DNA from: Leptothermofonsia sp049200465
GTDB lineage: Bacteria > Cyanobacteriota > Cyanobacteriia > Leptolyngbyales > Leptolyngbyaceae
Direction of reading: 5' to 3'
Length of the DNA: 64,000 nt
Assembly (NCBI RefSeq): GCF_049200465.1
Contig: NZ_CP120836.1
Span: 1,860,001-1,924,000, forward strand
The notes beneath the pieces were generated by a model that was not told where the DNA came from, searched no databases, and worked only from the letters and a program-made list of their open reading frames with translations. Numbering within the stretch: position 1 is the first letter of the stretch; each line of letters begins with the position of its first letter. The position numbers and the translations under genes were made by a program. This document shows positions 26,543 to 35,101 of the stretch, in pieces.

Positions 26543-27409
26543 ATGCCCCCAATTTCCCCTGAGCAAGAGCAACAGATTCGGCAGGTGCTCCAGTACTGTG
26601 GTCAACAAGCCGAGCAAATGGCAACCACTCAATTTGAGGTTTTTCAGAAAGGTCCGAATGATTATGTCACCAGTATCGATGCCGCCTTAGACGAGAAATT
26701 GTCGGCTGTCTTTACTGAACTTTTTCCTCGGGATGGAGTGATTACAGAGGAAAATGCTGAGTCGAGAAAGAAGTTTGATGGGGGTTACTCCCGTCTGTGG
26801 TGCATTGATCCACTGGATGGGACTGAGGATTTCATTCACGGTAAGCGGGACTATGCGGTGATGGTGGGTTTGCTTCAGAACTACCAACCCATTGCCGGAT
26901 GGGTGGGTGCCCCTGCCTACGAACTGATCTACCACGGTGGGCCAGATTGGGGGTTGTTTCAATCGGTAGCGGGGCATCCTCCGGAGCCGCTGATTAGAGC
27001 GAAACCAGCCCCTCCATCCCAGGGATTTTGCCCGGTTGTGATTGGGAATCGCGATCGCCGCAATTTTGGTGCCGCGATCGCCCAGCAGATTCCTACCGCT
27101 CAATTCTATTCCCTGGGGAGCTTTGGGTTAAAGGTGATGGAGGTTGTCCTGGGCCGGGCTGGCCTCTACCTCTATTTCAATGGACGGGTCAAGGTGTGGG
27201 ATACTACGGGGCCGCTGGCGATCGCTAAAGCGGCGGGATTGATCTGCTGCGACCTTCAAGGGTACCCGCTCCGATCCACTCCAGATGCAATCAATTCAGA
27301 AACCCTGGCCCATAAGCAGTCAATTGTAATTGGTTGGCCGCACTATGTTGAGCCACTACTCCCAAAACTACAAGCCGCCGTCGAAGACACGCATGAAAGC
27401 TTCTCCTAG
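26543..27409 (+). CDS. Inositol monophosphatase-family phosphatase, CysQ-like
   Basis: The metal-binding motifs of the family are present: Glu-Glu in VITEENAE, DPLDGTEDF, and VWDTTGPLAIAKAAG. The family includes 3'(2'),5'-bisphosphate nucleotidase (CysQ, which clears PAP), inositol and fructose bisphosphatases; the overall match to cyanobacterial CysQ-type proteins is favoured but not certain. Its stop codon TAG at 27407-27409 is formed by the first bases of a family E repeat. Confidence 0.8.
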   Translation: MPPISPEQEQQIRQVLQYCGQQAEQMATTQFEVFQKGPNDYVTSIDAALDEKLSAVFTELFPRDGVITEENAESRKKFDGGYSRLWCIDPLDGTEDFIHGKRDYAVMVGLLQNYQPIAGWVGAPAYELIYHGGPDWGLFQSVAGHPPEPLIRAKPAPPSQGFCPVVIGNRDRRNFGAAIAQQIPTAQFYSLGSFGLKVMEVVLGRAGLYLYFNGRVKVWDTTGPLAIAKAAGLICCDLQGYPLRSTPDAINSETLAHKQSIVIGWPHYVEPLLPKLQAAVEDTHESFS

Positions 27410-27514
27410 CAGTCCACCAGGATAGATTTGAGCTACCCCTCAAATCTATAAAATCCATTTCTAGGGTGTTTTGAGGGTTTTCACTCCTCAAAACAGTCTT
27501 GACAGACCACTAGC
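27406..27514 (+). repeat. MITE-like element, family E
   Basis: Right half matches 20301-20400: a TTTTGAGG / CCTCAAAA hairpin, then CTTGACAGACCACTAGC. Left end CTAGCAGTCCACC overlaps the stop codon of the preceding gene. Confidence 0.65.
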
Positions 27515-27567
27515 ACAAAGTGGAAGAGCAGATGGACAGGAGAGCGGAGGGTAGGTGTCAGGTGATA

Positions 27568-27677
27568 TAGCTATAGCTACTAAACTCAGGAAGGGGGGCA
27601 GGGATGGAACTCCTGGCTGGGGGGCGAAGCCCACACCCCCCCTCAACCCAATGTTCTAAACAACCTGGTGACAGCTA
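27568..27677 (+). repeat. MITE-like element, family A (subfamily A2)
   Basis: TATAGCTACTAAACTCAGG...CAACCTGGTGACAGCTA with a GGGGGGCGAAGCCC core; somewhat diverged. It sits in the 480-base gap before the Crp/Fnr gene; the rest of the gap is the likely promoter. Confidence 0.75.
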
Positions 27678-27889
27678 TGGAACTCAAAACTCCCTCACCC
27701 ATTACTCCATACGGGTCAAAGCTTGCTAGTATTTTTGACATACTTAGCTAAACCGTTGCCCATACTCTCATAATCCGTAGATCTTCCCTAAGAAAAGGTT
27801 TAAGAGCCCTGCCATTATGGAATCAAGGAATTCTGCATCGCAGCGCCAATACTCCTTTCTAACTAACTAGCGTTATTCCTTAAGTTTTC

Positions 27890-28600
27890 ATGCAGATCGA
27901 AGCGTTTGGTGAGCTGTTTCCGCTTTTAACCGCGGCCAACCCAGAAACGTTGGAATGGTTACTGTCAGTTGCGGTTGAGCATGAGTACCCTGCTAATCGG
28001 GCAGTTTTAATGGAAGATGCGTGGGGAAATGCTGTTTATTTTATTGTCTCAGGCTGGGTCAAGGTGCGCCGTTTAGCTGGGACTGGCGGAGAAGATGTGG
28101 TAACGCTGGCAATTTTGGGACGGGGTGATTTTTTTGGAGAAATGGCAATTTTGGATGAATCTCCCCGGTCAACCGATGTAATTGCGCTATCAGCCGTCAA
28201 ACTGATCAGCATTTCCGCGCAGCGATTTATCCAAACCCTGTTCAAAGATCCGCAATTGCATCACCGCATGTTGCAACTGATGGTACGGCGTTTGCGTCAG
28301 ACAAACCTGAGGTTCCAATTGCGCCATCAGCCCCCCGCTGTGAAGTTGGCTAACACCCTTGTTGCCCTGGGAGAAAATTACGGGCAGGAAACACCCAATG
28401 GTATCGAGATTTTCAATATCCCCTACAAAGACTTGGCCGACGTGACGGATATTGGGGTTGAGGAAACAACCAAAATTATGGAAAAGCTAGACAGCAAGGG
28501 CTGGATTAAGGTTGACTCCGCAAATCAGGCCATCTACCTGCTGAACATGAAGCAACTGATGCATCTGGCTGGCAAGATTGCTCACAAAAGTACGGCTTGA
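27890..28600 (+). CDS. Crp/Fnr-family transcription regulator
   Basis: An N-terminal cyclic-nucleotide-binding domain (about residues 15-130) contains FFGEMAILDESPRSTDV, with the Glu and Arg-Ser that contact cAMP in Crp proteins; the C-terminal domain carries a winged helix (YKDLADVTDIGVEETTKIME). No Fnr-type cysteine cluster is present. It resembles cyanobacterial SyCRP-type proteins, so cAMP binding is plausible but not shown. The M61 peptidase gene follows at once and is probably co-transcribed. Confidence 0.88.
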   Translation: MQIEAFGELFPLLTAANPETLEWLLSVAVEHEYPANRAVLMEDAWGNAVYFIVSGWVKVRRLAGTGGEDVVTLAILGRGDFFGEMAILDESPRSTDVIALSAVKLISISAQRFIQTLFKDPQLHHRMLQLMVRRLRQTNLRFQLRHQPPAVKLANTLVALGENYGQETPNGIEIFNIPYKDLADVTDIGVEETTKIMEKLDSKGWIKVDSANQAIYLLNMKQLMHLAGKIAHKSTA

Positions 28601-28620
28601 AGGACAGGAGTTACCCAGGG

Positions 28621-30483
28621 ATGAACCGAGAAGAATGTGAGCTTGAACAGGCATCACCGATTGAACCCTTTCAGAAGGAGGTTCACCTGGAGCCTCATGG
28701 AACTCTGGGTTCATCCGTCTACTCTCAGCCAACACTTGAAATTGAATATCAGGTGGCGATGCCAGAACCGGAGACTCATCTGTTTGAAGTGAGTTTGCAG
28801 GTCAGGGGTTGGCAGCCATCGCAGCCCTATCTGGACCTAAAGATGCCTGTCTGGACGCCAGGCTCTTATCTGGTGCGAGAGTATGCCCGACATTTACAGG
28901 ACTTTGCAGCCTTAGCAGGGGCTTCTCGCCTACCCTGGCAAAAGTTGAGCAAAAACCACTGGCGGATTGACCTTCAGGGACAAAATGAGTTGACCGTGAC
29001 CTATCGGGTCTTTGCCAATGAGTTGACGGTGCGCACCAATCATCTGGATGGGACTCATGGCTACTTTAATGGAGCCGCGCTGTTTTTCTATATTCCGGGG
29101 TATGAGCGATGCCCGATTCAGGTGGCGATCGCCCCTCCCTATCCCCACTGGCAAATTGCAACTGCCCTGCCTGCGGTGGCTGGAGCAGTGAACACATTCC
29201 TGGCAAAAGACTTTGATACGCTAGTTGACAGCCCATTTGAAGTAGGCATTCATCGGACCTATCCATTTAACGTCCAGGGAAAACCTCACCAACTGACGGT
29301 GTGGGGCGAAGGCAATCTGGAACCCAGTCGGTTAATTCCAGACATCCAAAAAATCATCCAAACTGAGGCCGAGATCTTTGGTGGATTGCCCTATGAACGC
29401 TACCTTTTCCTGCTGCACCTGTCTTCCCAGGGGTTTGGCGGACTGGAACATAAGAATTCCTGTTCCTTGATTTACCAGCGATTTGGCTTTCGCAATCCAG
29501 AGAAATACCATCGCTTTATTCAATTGGTGGCCCATGAGTTCTTTCACCTCTGGAATGTGAAGCGCATCCGTCCTAAAGCACTAGAGGTGTTTGACTACGA
29601 ACAGGAGAATTACACGTCTTCCCTGTGGTTTAGTGAGGGAACCACGAGTTTCTATGATCTGGTGATTCCCTATCGGGCGGGGATTTACAATGTACAGGCT
29701 TATTTGGCGGCCCTGAGCAAGGAGATTACCCGCTTTCTGACGACACCGGGGCGAAAGGTGCAGCCGTTAAGCGAGTCCAGCTTTGATGCCTGGATTAAAC
29801 TCTACAGGCAGGATGCCAACAGTCCCAATTCCCAAATGTCCTATTACTTAAAAGGCGAAATGGTGTCGCTGTTGTTGGATTTGTTGATCCGGGAGCGGCA
29901 TGGGAATCGGCGATCGCTCGATGACGTGATGCGCCAGATGTGGGAACGATTTGGCAAACCGGAGGTTGGGTTTACTCCGGAAGAGTTGCAACAGGTGATT
30001 GAAGCGGTAGCCGACGTGGATTTGAGCGAATTCTTTGCCCGCTATCTGGACAGCACTGCTGAGTTACCGTTTGACGAATTCCTCGCGCCCTTTGGGCTGA
30101 AGTTGCAGAGCGAGGTGGATGAGGGAGTGCCTTTCCTGGGTTGCCAGGTGAAAACTGAACAGGGGCGGGAAGCTATCAAGTTTGTGGAGTATGGGTCTCC
30201 TGCTCAGCGGGTAGGGATGGATGCTGGCGATGAGTTACTGGCAATTAATGGGATTCGGGTCAGCGCCGAGCAACTGAATGAACGTCTGCGGGATTACCGC
30301 CCAGGTGATACGATCCAGATTGCCTTTTTCCATCAAGATGAGCTGTATTTGCGATCGCTGACCCTGGCAGAACCCCGCCCTACTCGCTACCAAATTGTTC
30401 CAGTTGAGCAAGCTACTGCTACCCAGGAGCAGAACTTTCAGGGGTGGTTAGGCGCCACTCTAGCGGCCCTGCGGTCGTCATGA
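28621..30483 (+). CDS. M61-family metallopeptidase with PDZ domain
   Basis: The zinc-binding HExxH is in VAHEFFHLWN, and the third ligand Glu is probably in WFSEGTTSFY. A PDZ domain follows near the C-terminus (GSPAQRVGMDAGDELLAING). M61 enzymes are glycyl aminopeptidase-like; no signal peptide is visible, so it is probably cytoplasmic. The ATG at 28621 has CAGGAG about 10 bases upstream and is preferred to the TTG at 28597, which overlaps the stop of the regulator gene. Confidence 0.9.
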   Translation: MNREECELEQASPIEPFQKEVHLEPHGTLGSSVYSQPTLEIEYQVAMPEPETHLFEVSLQVRGWQPSQPYLDLKMPVWTPGSYLVREYARHLQDFAALAGASRLPWQKLSKNHWRIDLQGQNELTVTYRVFANELTVRTNHLDGTHGYFNGAALFFYIPGYERCPIQVAIAPPYPHWQIATALPAVAGAVNTFLAKDFDTLVDSPFEVGIHRTYPFNVQGKPHQLTVWGEGNLEPSRLIPDIQKIIQTEAEIFGGLPYERYLFLLHLSSQGFGGLEHKNSCSLIYQRFGFRNPEKYHRFIQLVAHEFFHLWNVKRIRPKALEVFDYEQENYTSSLWFSEGTTSFYDLVIPYRAGIYNVQAYLAALSKEITRFLTTPGRKVQPLSESSFDAWIKLYRQDANSPNSQMSYYLKGEMVSLLLDLLIRERHGNRRSLDDVMRQMWERFGKPEVGFTPEELQQVIEAVADVDLSEFFARYLDSTAELPFDEFLAPFGLKLQSEVDEGVPFLGCQVKTEQGREAIKFVEYGSPAQRVGMDAGDELLAINGIRVSAEQLNERLRDYRPGDTIQIAFFHQDELYLRSLTLAEPRPTRYQIVPVEQATATQEQNFQGWLGATLAALRSS

Positions 30484-30487
30484 GTCA

Positions 30488-30593
30488 TAGCTGTCGCCAG
30501 GTTGCTTAGGACATTGGTTTTAAGGGGGTGTGGGGGCTGCACCCCCAGCCAGGGGTTCCACCCCTGCACCCCGTCCTAAACCTGGTGGCTATA
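30488..30593 (-). repeat. MITE-like element, family A (subfamily A2)
   Basis: On the minus strand: TATAGCCACCAGGTTTAGGA...TGGCGACAGCTAT. It begins five bases after the M61 stop. Confidence 0.85.
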
Positions 30594-30623
30594 GCGGTTT
30601 TCACTTGAATGAGGTACGGGATT

Positions 30624-30666
30624 GTGAAGTACAGTGAGGGTACAGAGCACCCTCACTGTACTTCAC
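30624..30666. repeat. Perfect 18-bp inverted repeat
   Basis: GTGAAGTACAGTGAGGGT, a 7-base loop, then its exact complement. It is flanked further out by 'tatagcgg' and 'tagctata', so it may be the core of another TA-flanked element; no T run makes it a poor terminator. Confidence 0.8.
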
Positions 30667-30783
30667 ACCCTTGAAAAGGGCTACATAGCTATACCTGAGA
30701 CAGATCAAAGAGCACTTGCTCGTTTACGTGAGGTCATCTGTGCCTAACACTACGTTGGTTTTGAGATTCCTGGCTTCTTGAGA

Positions 30784-31227
30784 TCAAACGATAAAGTTGA
30801 TCTCTTCCCCTTGAGCGGCCTGCCAGCTCCGCGCGTCGTAGTACAGATCCTCTAAAGAAATACTGTAGAGGGCTTCTTTGAGTTTCTGGTGTAACCGCTT
30901 CCAGAGGCTGAGGGTAACCCAATCTTCAGCCTGGGTACCTTTGGGAGTATGGTCGGGGAGGGGGTCAATGCTTTCTCCCACCGCTTCCAGAATTTGACCG
31001 AGGGAAATTTTGGCAGGCGATCGCGCCAGTTGGTAGCCGCCCTGCACCCCTCGAATCGATTTCACCAGACCCGCTCGCCGCATTTCAATCAACAGCTTTT
31101 CCAGATAGGGAGCGGGTAGATCCTGCCGCTGGGCGATCGCCTTCACCGAAGCCGGACCATACCCCGGTTGCAGACTCAGATCTAAGAGTGCCTTGACGCT
31201 ATAGTGTCCACGGGTAGTGAGTTTCAT
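30784..31227 (-). CDS. Rrf2-family transcription regulator without Fe-S cysteines
   Basis: The winged-helix start KLTTRGHYSVKALLDLSLQP and GVQGGYQLARSPAKISLGQI are characteristic of Rrf2/IscR proteins. The region that carries three Cys in IscR (here GESIDPLPDHTPKGTQAEDW) has none, and the whole protein lacks cysteine, so it cannot bind an Fe-S cluster in the IscR way. The ATG at 31227 overlaps the dnaG stop in TGATG, indicating translational coupling. A TTG three bases upstream is in frame but less likely. Targets are unknown. Confidence 0.9.
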   Translation of the reverse strand: MKLTTRGHYSVKALLDLSLQPGYGPASVKAIAQRQDLPAPYLEKLLIEMRRAGLVKSIRGVQGGYQLARSPAKISLGQILEAVGESIDPLPDHTPKGTQAEDWVTLSLWKRLHQKLKEALYSISLEDLYYDARSWQAAQGEEINFIV

Positions 31228-33263
31228 CAACCTTCGCCAACCCAGGGTGTCTGGACCAAATCGGCAAATGTCACCTGCCGCTGGCGATCTAACTCGGCAA
31301 TCCGCTGCTTTTCCGTGTAAATTTTTTGCTGATAAAACGCTCCTAACTCTGCTGCTGTTGTCGCATCCATCTTTTCCCAGAGATCCATGAAGTGACGGCA
31401 GCGTTTTTCACACATGACCCGCTCCATACAGGCGGTTGCTGCCCGAATAGTGAGGGGAGCCCGCAGAATGTCTCGTTTAGTTCTTTCATCCAGGTGGAAC
31501 AGGGCATAGACTCGCGCCATTTCTCCCGGAAAGTCGGTGCAGCGGTCTTGCAAGAGGGAGAGGAGGTCAGGGGAGGGGTGGGGGGTGGGGAGCGGAGGGG
31601 CATCAGGGCTTTGAGGTAGGTGTATGGCATCAGATAGTGGAAGATCTGCCTCAAGCTCTTTTTCCCGCTGCTCACCTGCGTCCTTCACTTCCCTGGCCTC
31701 CTCACTTCCCCCATTTTCGACTTCACAGATTTGCCGCCAGAGGAAGCGGTGATGGGAAAAGCTAAATTCCAGATCTCGCTCCTCCATAGCCTGACGAATT
31801 GACGGGCGGTGTTGGGGCGCGTGCAGATAGAGCCGCAGCAATTGGGCTTCTGATTCTTCTAGCAGGGTACGATCACCAATGGTTTGCCATTTTTGCGATC
31901 GCCCGTGCCAGCGCTCACCCCGCACCTGATTACGCAAGTCTTCCTCTAACCTCAGCAGCAGGCGAGAGTCTCCCCGGCTCAGCAGTTGAGCGCAGTGGTG
32001 AATATAGTGGGTGCGTAGCGTCGCGTTAGGCAGGTTGCCCAATAGCTTTACGATGGCTTGAACGCTCTGTTGAAACTGGTCAGCCTGATTTAGATCTTTA
32101 CCAGCAATGACCTGCTGAATTTGCCAATCAAGCCAGAGGGGGGCTTCATCCAACAGCTTCTGGTAATCCACCGGGGAATGGGTCTGCAAAAACTCGTCTG
32201 GGTCTTTCCCTGCTGGAATGTTGAGGACACGCAACTGCACCTCTCCCTGGTAGGCCAGCGACTCTACCTCTCCAATCGCTCGTTCTGCGGCTTTTCCACC
32301 AGCGACATCCGCATCAAAGTTCAGCACAATCCGCTTGGACTCGGTGTAGCGCAACAGTTGGCGCACCTGTTGCAGGCTCAGTGCTGTTCCCATGGAGGCC
32401 ACGGCATTGGTAATGCCAGCAGCGTGCAGGGCAATCACATCAAAATAGCCTTCGACCACTACAGCCAGGTCTTGTTTGGCGATCGCCGCCCGCGCTTTAT
32501 CTAAGGCAAACAGTAACCTGCCCTTATCAAACAGTTCTGTTTCCGGGGAGTTGAGATATTTGGGTTGCTCATCCCCCAGAGCACGTCCTCCAAAGCCCAC
32601 AACCCGTCCCTGTAAGTCGTGGATCGGAATCATCAGGCGATCGCGGAAGCGGTCATAATAACTGTCTCCTTCCTTGCGTGGCACCACCAGCCCCGCCTGC
32701 TCCACCAACTTCACTGGAAACCGCTTCTGCTCCACCAGGTAGCCATACAGAGTTTCCCACCCCCCAGGTGCATAGCCCAGTTGAAACTGCTGAATTGTCT
32801 CCTGACTTAACTTCCGTTTTCCGGTCAGATACTCCAGGGCTGGCTTTCCAGTTGGCTGGTTAAGGGCGTGCTGGTAGAACCGGGCTGTCAAAGCCAGAAT
32901 TTCAAACAGTTGCTCCCGCAGCGAAAGTTGCCGCTGAAACTCTTGCCGTTCCTCCACCTTCAGAGTTTGCACCGAAACGTTATAGCGCCGTGCCAGATCC
33001 AGTACCACTTCGCTAAATGATCGCTTCCCTAGCTCCATCAAAAACTTGATTGCATTGCCCCCGGCACCGCAGCTAAAGCAGTAGTAAAACTGCTTACTGG
33101 GGCTGACCGTAAAGCTAGGTGACTTGTCATCATGAAAAGGACACAGCCCCGTAAAGTCTTTCCCCTGCTTTCGCAGCACCACGTGCTCAGACACAACATC
33201 GACAATATCGACCCGTTGCTTGACCTGTTCAATCGTGTCCGGGTGGAGGCGGGGGATTTCCAT
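31227..33263 (-). CDS. dnaG: DNA primase
   Basis: DnaG makes RNA primers for replication. The N-terminal zinc-binding domain has CPFHDDKSPSF and YYCFSCGAGGNA; the catalytic TOPRIM region has VVVEGYFDVIALHAAGI and RIVLNFDADVAGGKAA. The C-terminal helicase-binding region is interrupted by an acidic, Pro-rich linker (about residues 515-570) whose DNA is G/A- and C/T-rich like the intergenic spacers. The Rrf2 gene is coupled at the 3' end. Confidence 0.96.
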   Translation of the reverse strand: MEIPRLHPDTIEQVKQRVDIVDVVSEHVVLRKQGKDFTGLCPFHDDKSPSFTVSPSKQFYYCFSCGAGGNAIKFLMELGKRSFSEVVLDLARRYNVSVQTLKVEERQEFQRQLSLREQLFEILALTARFYQHALNQPTGKPALEYLTGKRKLSQETIQQFQLGYAPGGWETLYGYLVEQKRFPVKLVEQAGLVVPRKEGDSYYDRFRDRLMIPIHDLQGRVVGFGGRALGDEQPKYLNSPETELFDKGRLLFALDKARAAIAKQDLAVVVEGYFDVIALHAAGITNAVASMGTALSLQQVRQLLRYTESKRIVLNFDADVAGGKAAERAIGEVESLAYQGEVQLRVLNIPAGKDPDEFLQTHSPVDYQKLLDEAPLWLDWQIQQVIAGKDLNQADQFQQSVQAIVKLLGNLPNATLRTHYIHHCAQLLSRGDSRLLLRLEEDLRNQVRGERWHGRSQKWQTIGDRTLLEESEAQLLRLYLHAPQHRPSIRQAMEERDLEFSFSHHRFLWRQICEVENGGSEEAREVKDAGEQREKELEADLPLSDAIHLPQSPDAPPLPTPHPSPDLLSLLQDRCTDFPGEMARVYALFHLDERTKRDILRAPLTIRAATACMERVMCEKRCRHFMDLWEKMDATTAAELGAFYQQKIYTEKQRIAELDRQRQVTFADLVQTPWVGEG
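31560..31725. repeat. Low-complexity tract inside dnaG
   Basis: Plus-strand 'aggggaggggtggggggtgg' and nearby C/T-rich DNA resemble the spacer repeats; translated it gives an acidic then Pro-rich linker rather than a conserved domain. Confidence 0.6.
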
Positions 33264-33299
33264 AGGAAAAGGAAAAAGGGCTAAGGGGAACTAGGAAAG

Positions 33300-33620
33300 C
33301 CGAGCTTTTATCGCCCTGCTCCCAGAGTTTATCTATTTTTGCAGATTTCCCTCAAAAGGTGGGCGAGTGTTAGTTGTTAATCAGGTGAGGGGGGAGGTGA
33401 GAGAAGTGTGATGGAGTGGTGAGGTGATAGGGTGATAGGGTGATTGCTCTTTGTATCCATTACTCCATCACTTCGTTACTCTATTACTCCCTACCATCCA
33501 CTCCATCATTCCATCACTCCCCCGCTCCTGTCCCCTAACTTTTTTATCCCAACCCCCTTTCTTGGTATACAACTGACGCAGGTGGATGAGCAGCGCAGCA
33601 GCCAAGGGAAGGATGGTTAG
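33300..33620. repeat. Intergenic region with low-complexity spacer
   Basis: 'gtgatggagtggtgaggtga' and 'ccattactccatcacttcg' phrases dominate 33370-33540. The rest should hold the dnaG promoter; nothing else is seen. Confidence 0.7.
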
Positions 33621-35036
33621 ATGGGACGAATCTTTATCTCGGCGGGGCATGGTGGGCAGGAATATGGCATCCCCGACCCAGGGACAGTAGTTGCGGGTAC
33701 AACGGAAGTTCAAGAAATGATCCAGATTCGCAACTTGATCGTGTCAGAGTTGCGATCGCGTGGTCTAGAGGTGCTTTCTGTCCCTGATGACTTAAACCTG
33801 CGTCAGACGATCGATTGGATCAATGCCCGTACCCGTTCTGGAGATGTGGCACTAGAAATTCATGCGGATGCCTTCTCAAATCCTTCTGTACGTGGCACCA
33901 GCGTTTTCTATATTGCCAACAACAATCAGCGTAAGCAAAACGCAGAAATGTTGTTGCTGGCACTTCTACGGCGGGTTCCTCAGCTCGTCAATCGAGGTGT
34001 AAGGCCCGATACGTCCACCGGCGTTGGTAACTTACCATTTTGCCGTCAGGTAGTTCCCCCCTCGTTACTCATGGAAATTGGATTTCTCACGAATCCCGAC
34101 GATCGCTTCCTGATTCAAAATCGCCGCAAGGAGATTGCCCTGGGAATTACGGACGGACTGGTGACCTGGAGCCGCTCTATCTCTTCACCCACCCCTACCC
34201 CCACTCCCACACCGACACCCAGTCCGACCCCCACGCCCAGCCCCACGCCTACCCCCAGCCCGCTTGCAACGGGCACCTATCCTCCCTGCAACATTAGTAT
34301 CAATGGTCAAAACTATAGTGAACAGGGCATTGTGGTCAGTGGCAATGCCTATATCCCAATCGACCTGGCGGATCGGTTAGGGGTTGACCTATCCACCGAC
34401 CCCGATATTCGCAGAGTCAGCTATCGGGGAGTTGTCTATGTGCGGGCAGTGGATCTACGAGACTTCTACATTTCCGTCAGTTGGGATGCGGCCAGCCGAA
34501 CGGTGATTCTTCGCTCGGCACTGCCCATTTGTCCTGGCCAGATCGATCGCATTGCCGGACACGGCAACACCACAGAAGTCCAGCTGATGATGTTCCTCAA
34601 GGCAAACCATGAAATGGGGCTGGCCCAGTTTCCCGATCTTGCCCGGCTTTACCGGGAAGAAGGCAGCATCGAAGGCATTAACTACGATATCGCCTTTTCT
34701 CAAATGTGCCTCGAAACCAACTACCTGCGCTTCGGTGGTGATATTAGACCAGAGCAAAACAACTTTGCCGGATTAGGAGCGGCGGGCGGTGCTTCTGAAT
34801 TTGCCTCCTTCCCCAGTGCCCGGATTGGGGTCCGAGCCCACATTCAGCATCTCAAAGCCTATGCCAATACTGAGCCGTTAGTCCAGGAGGTGGTGGCTCC
34901 CCGTTTCCGGTTTGTCACCCGCGGCATTGCTCCCCTGGTCCGGCAACTAAGCAGTCGCTGGGCAGCCGACCCTCAGTACGGTGACAAGATCATGGCTATT
35001 CTGAAACGGCTTTATGAGTCTTCGGGGTTGATGTGA
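33621..35036 (+). CDS. N-acetylmuramoyl-L-alanine amidase with C-terminal glucosaminidase-like module
   Basis: Residues about 1-180 form an Amidase_3 domain: zinc ligands in ISAGHGG, Glu in GTTEVQEM, His in LEIHADAF and the catalytic Glu in LLMEIGFLTNP. A (PTPTPS)n linker of about 25 residues follows, then a copper-amine-oxidase-N-like segment, then a glucosaminidase-like domain (AFSQMCLETNYLRFGGD, NNFAGLGA). It would cut both the peptide-sugar and the glycan bonds of peptidoglycan. No signal peptide precedes the amidase domain, which begins at residue 2, so its export route is unclear. Confidence 0.87.
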   Translation: MGRIFISAGHGGQEYGIPDPGTVVAGTTEVQEMIQIRNLIVSELRSRGLEVLSVPDDLNLRQTIDWINARTRSGDVALEIHADAFSNPSVRGTSVFYIANNNQRKQNAEMLLLALLRRVPQLVNRGVRPDTSTGVGNLPFCRQVVPPSLLMEIGFLTNPDDRFLIQNRRKEIALGITDGLVTWSRSISSPTPTPTPTPTPSPTPTPSPTPTPSPLATGTYPPCNISINGQNYSEQGIVVSGNAYIPIDLADRLGVDLSTDPDIRRVSYRGVVYVRAVDLRDFYISVSWDAASRTVILRSALPICPGQIDRIAGHGNTTEVQLMMFLKANHEMGLAQFPDLARLYREEGSIEGINYDIAFSQMCLETNYLRFGGDIRPEQNNFAGLGAAGGASEFASFPSARIGVRAHIQHLKAYANTEPLVQEVVAPRFRFVTRGIAPLVRQLSSRWAADPQYGDKIMAILKRLYESSGLM

Positions 35037-35100
35037 GGAGGGGGAAGAGGGGCAGGGGCAGAGGAACAGCATCCACCCATCTACCCATCCACCCTACTCC
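35035..35100. repeat. Low-complexity spacer
   Basis: 'gaggagggggaagaggggcag' changes to 'catctacccatccaccc', the same pattern as the other spacers. Confidence 0.65.
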
Positions 35101-35101
35101 C

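Noticed and set aside
34185..34265. Short repeated units (about 12 bp) as a possible CRISPR or VNTR
   Set aside because: The repeats encode the (PTPTPS)n linker in frame within the amidase; there are no spacers.
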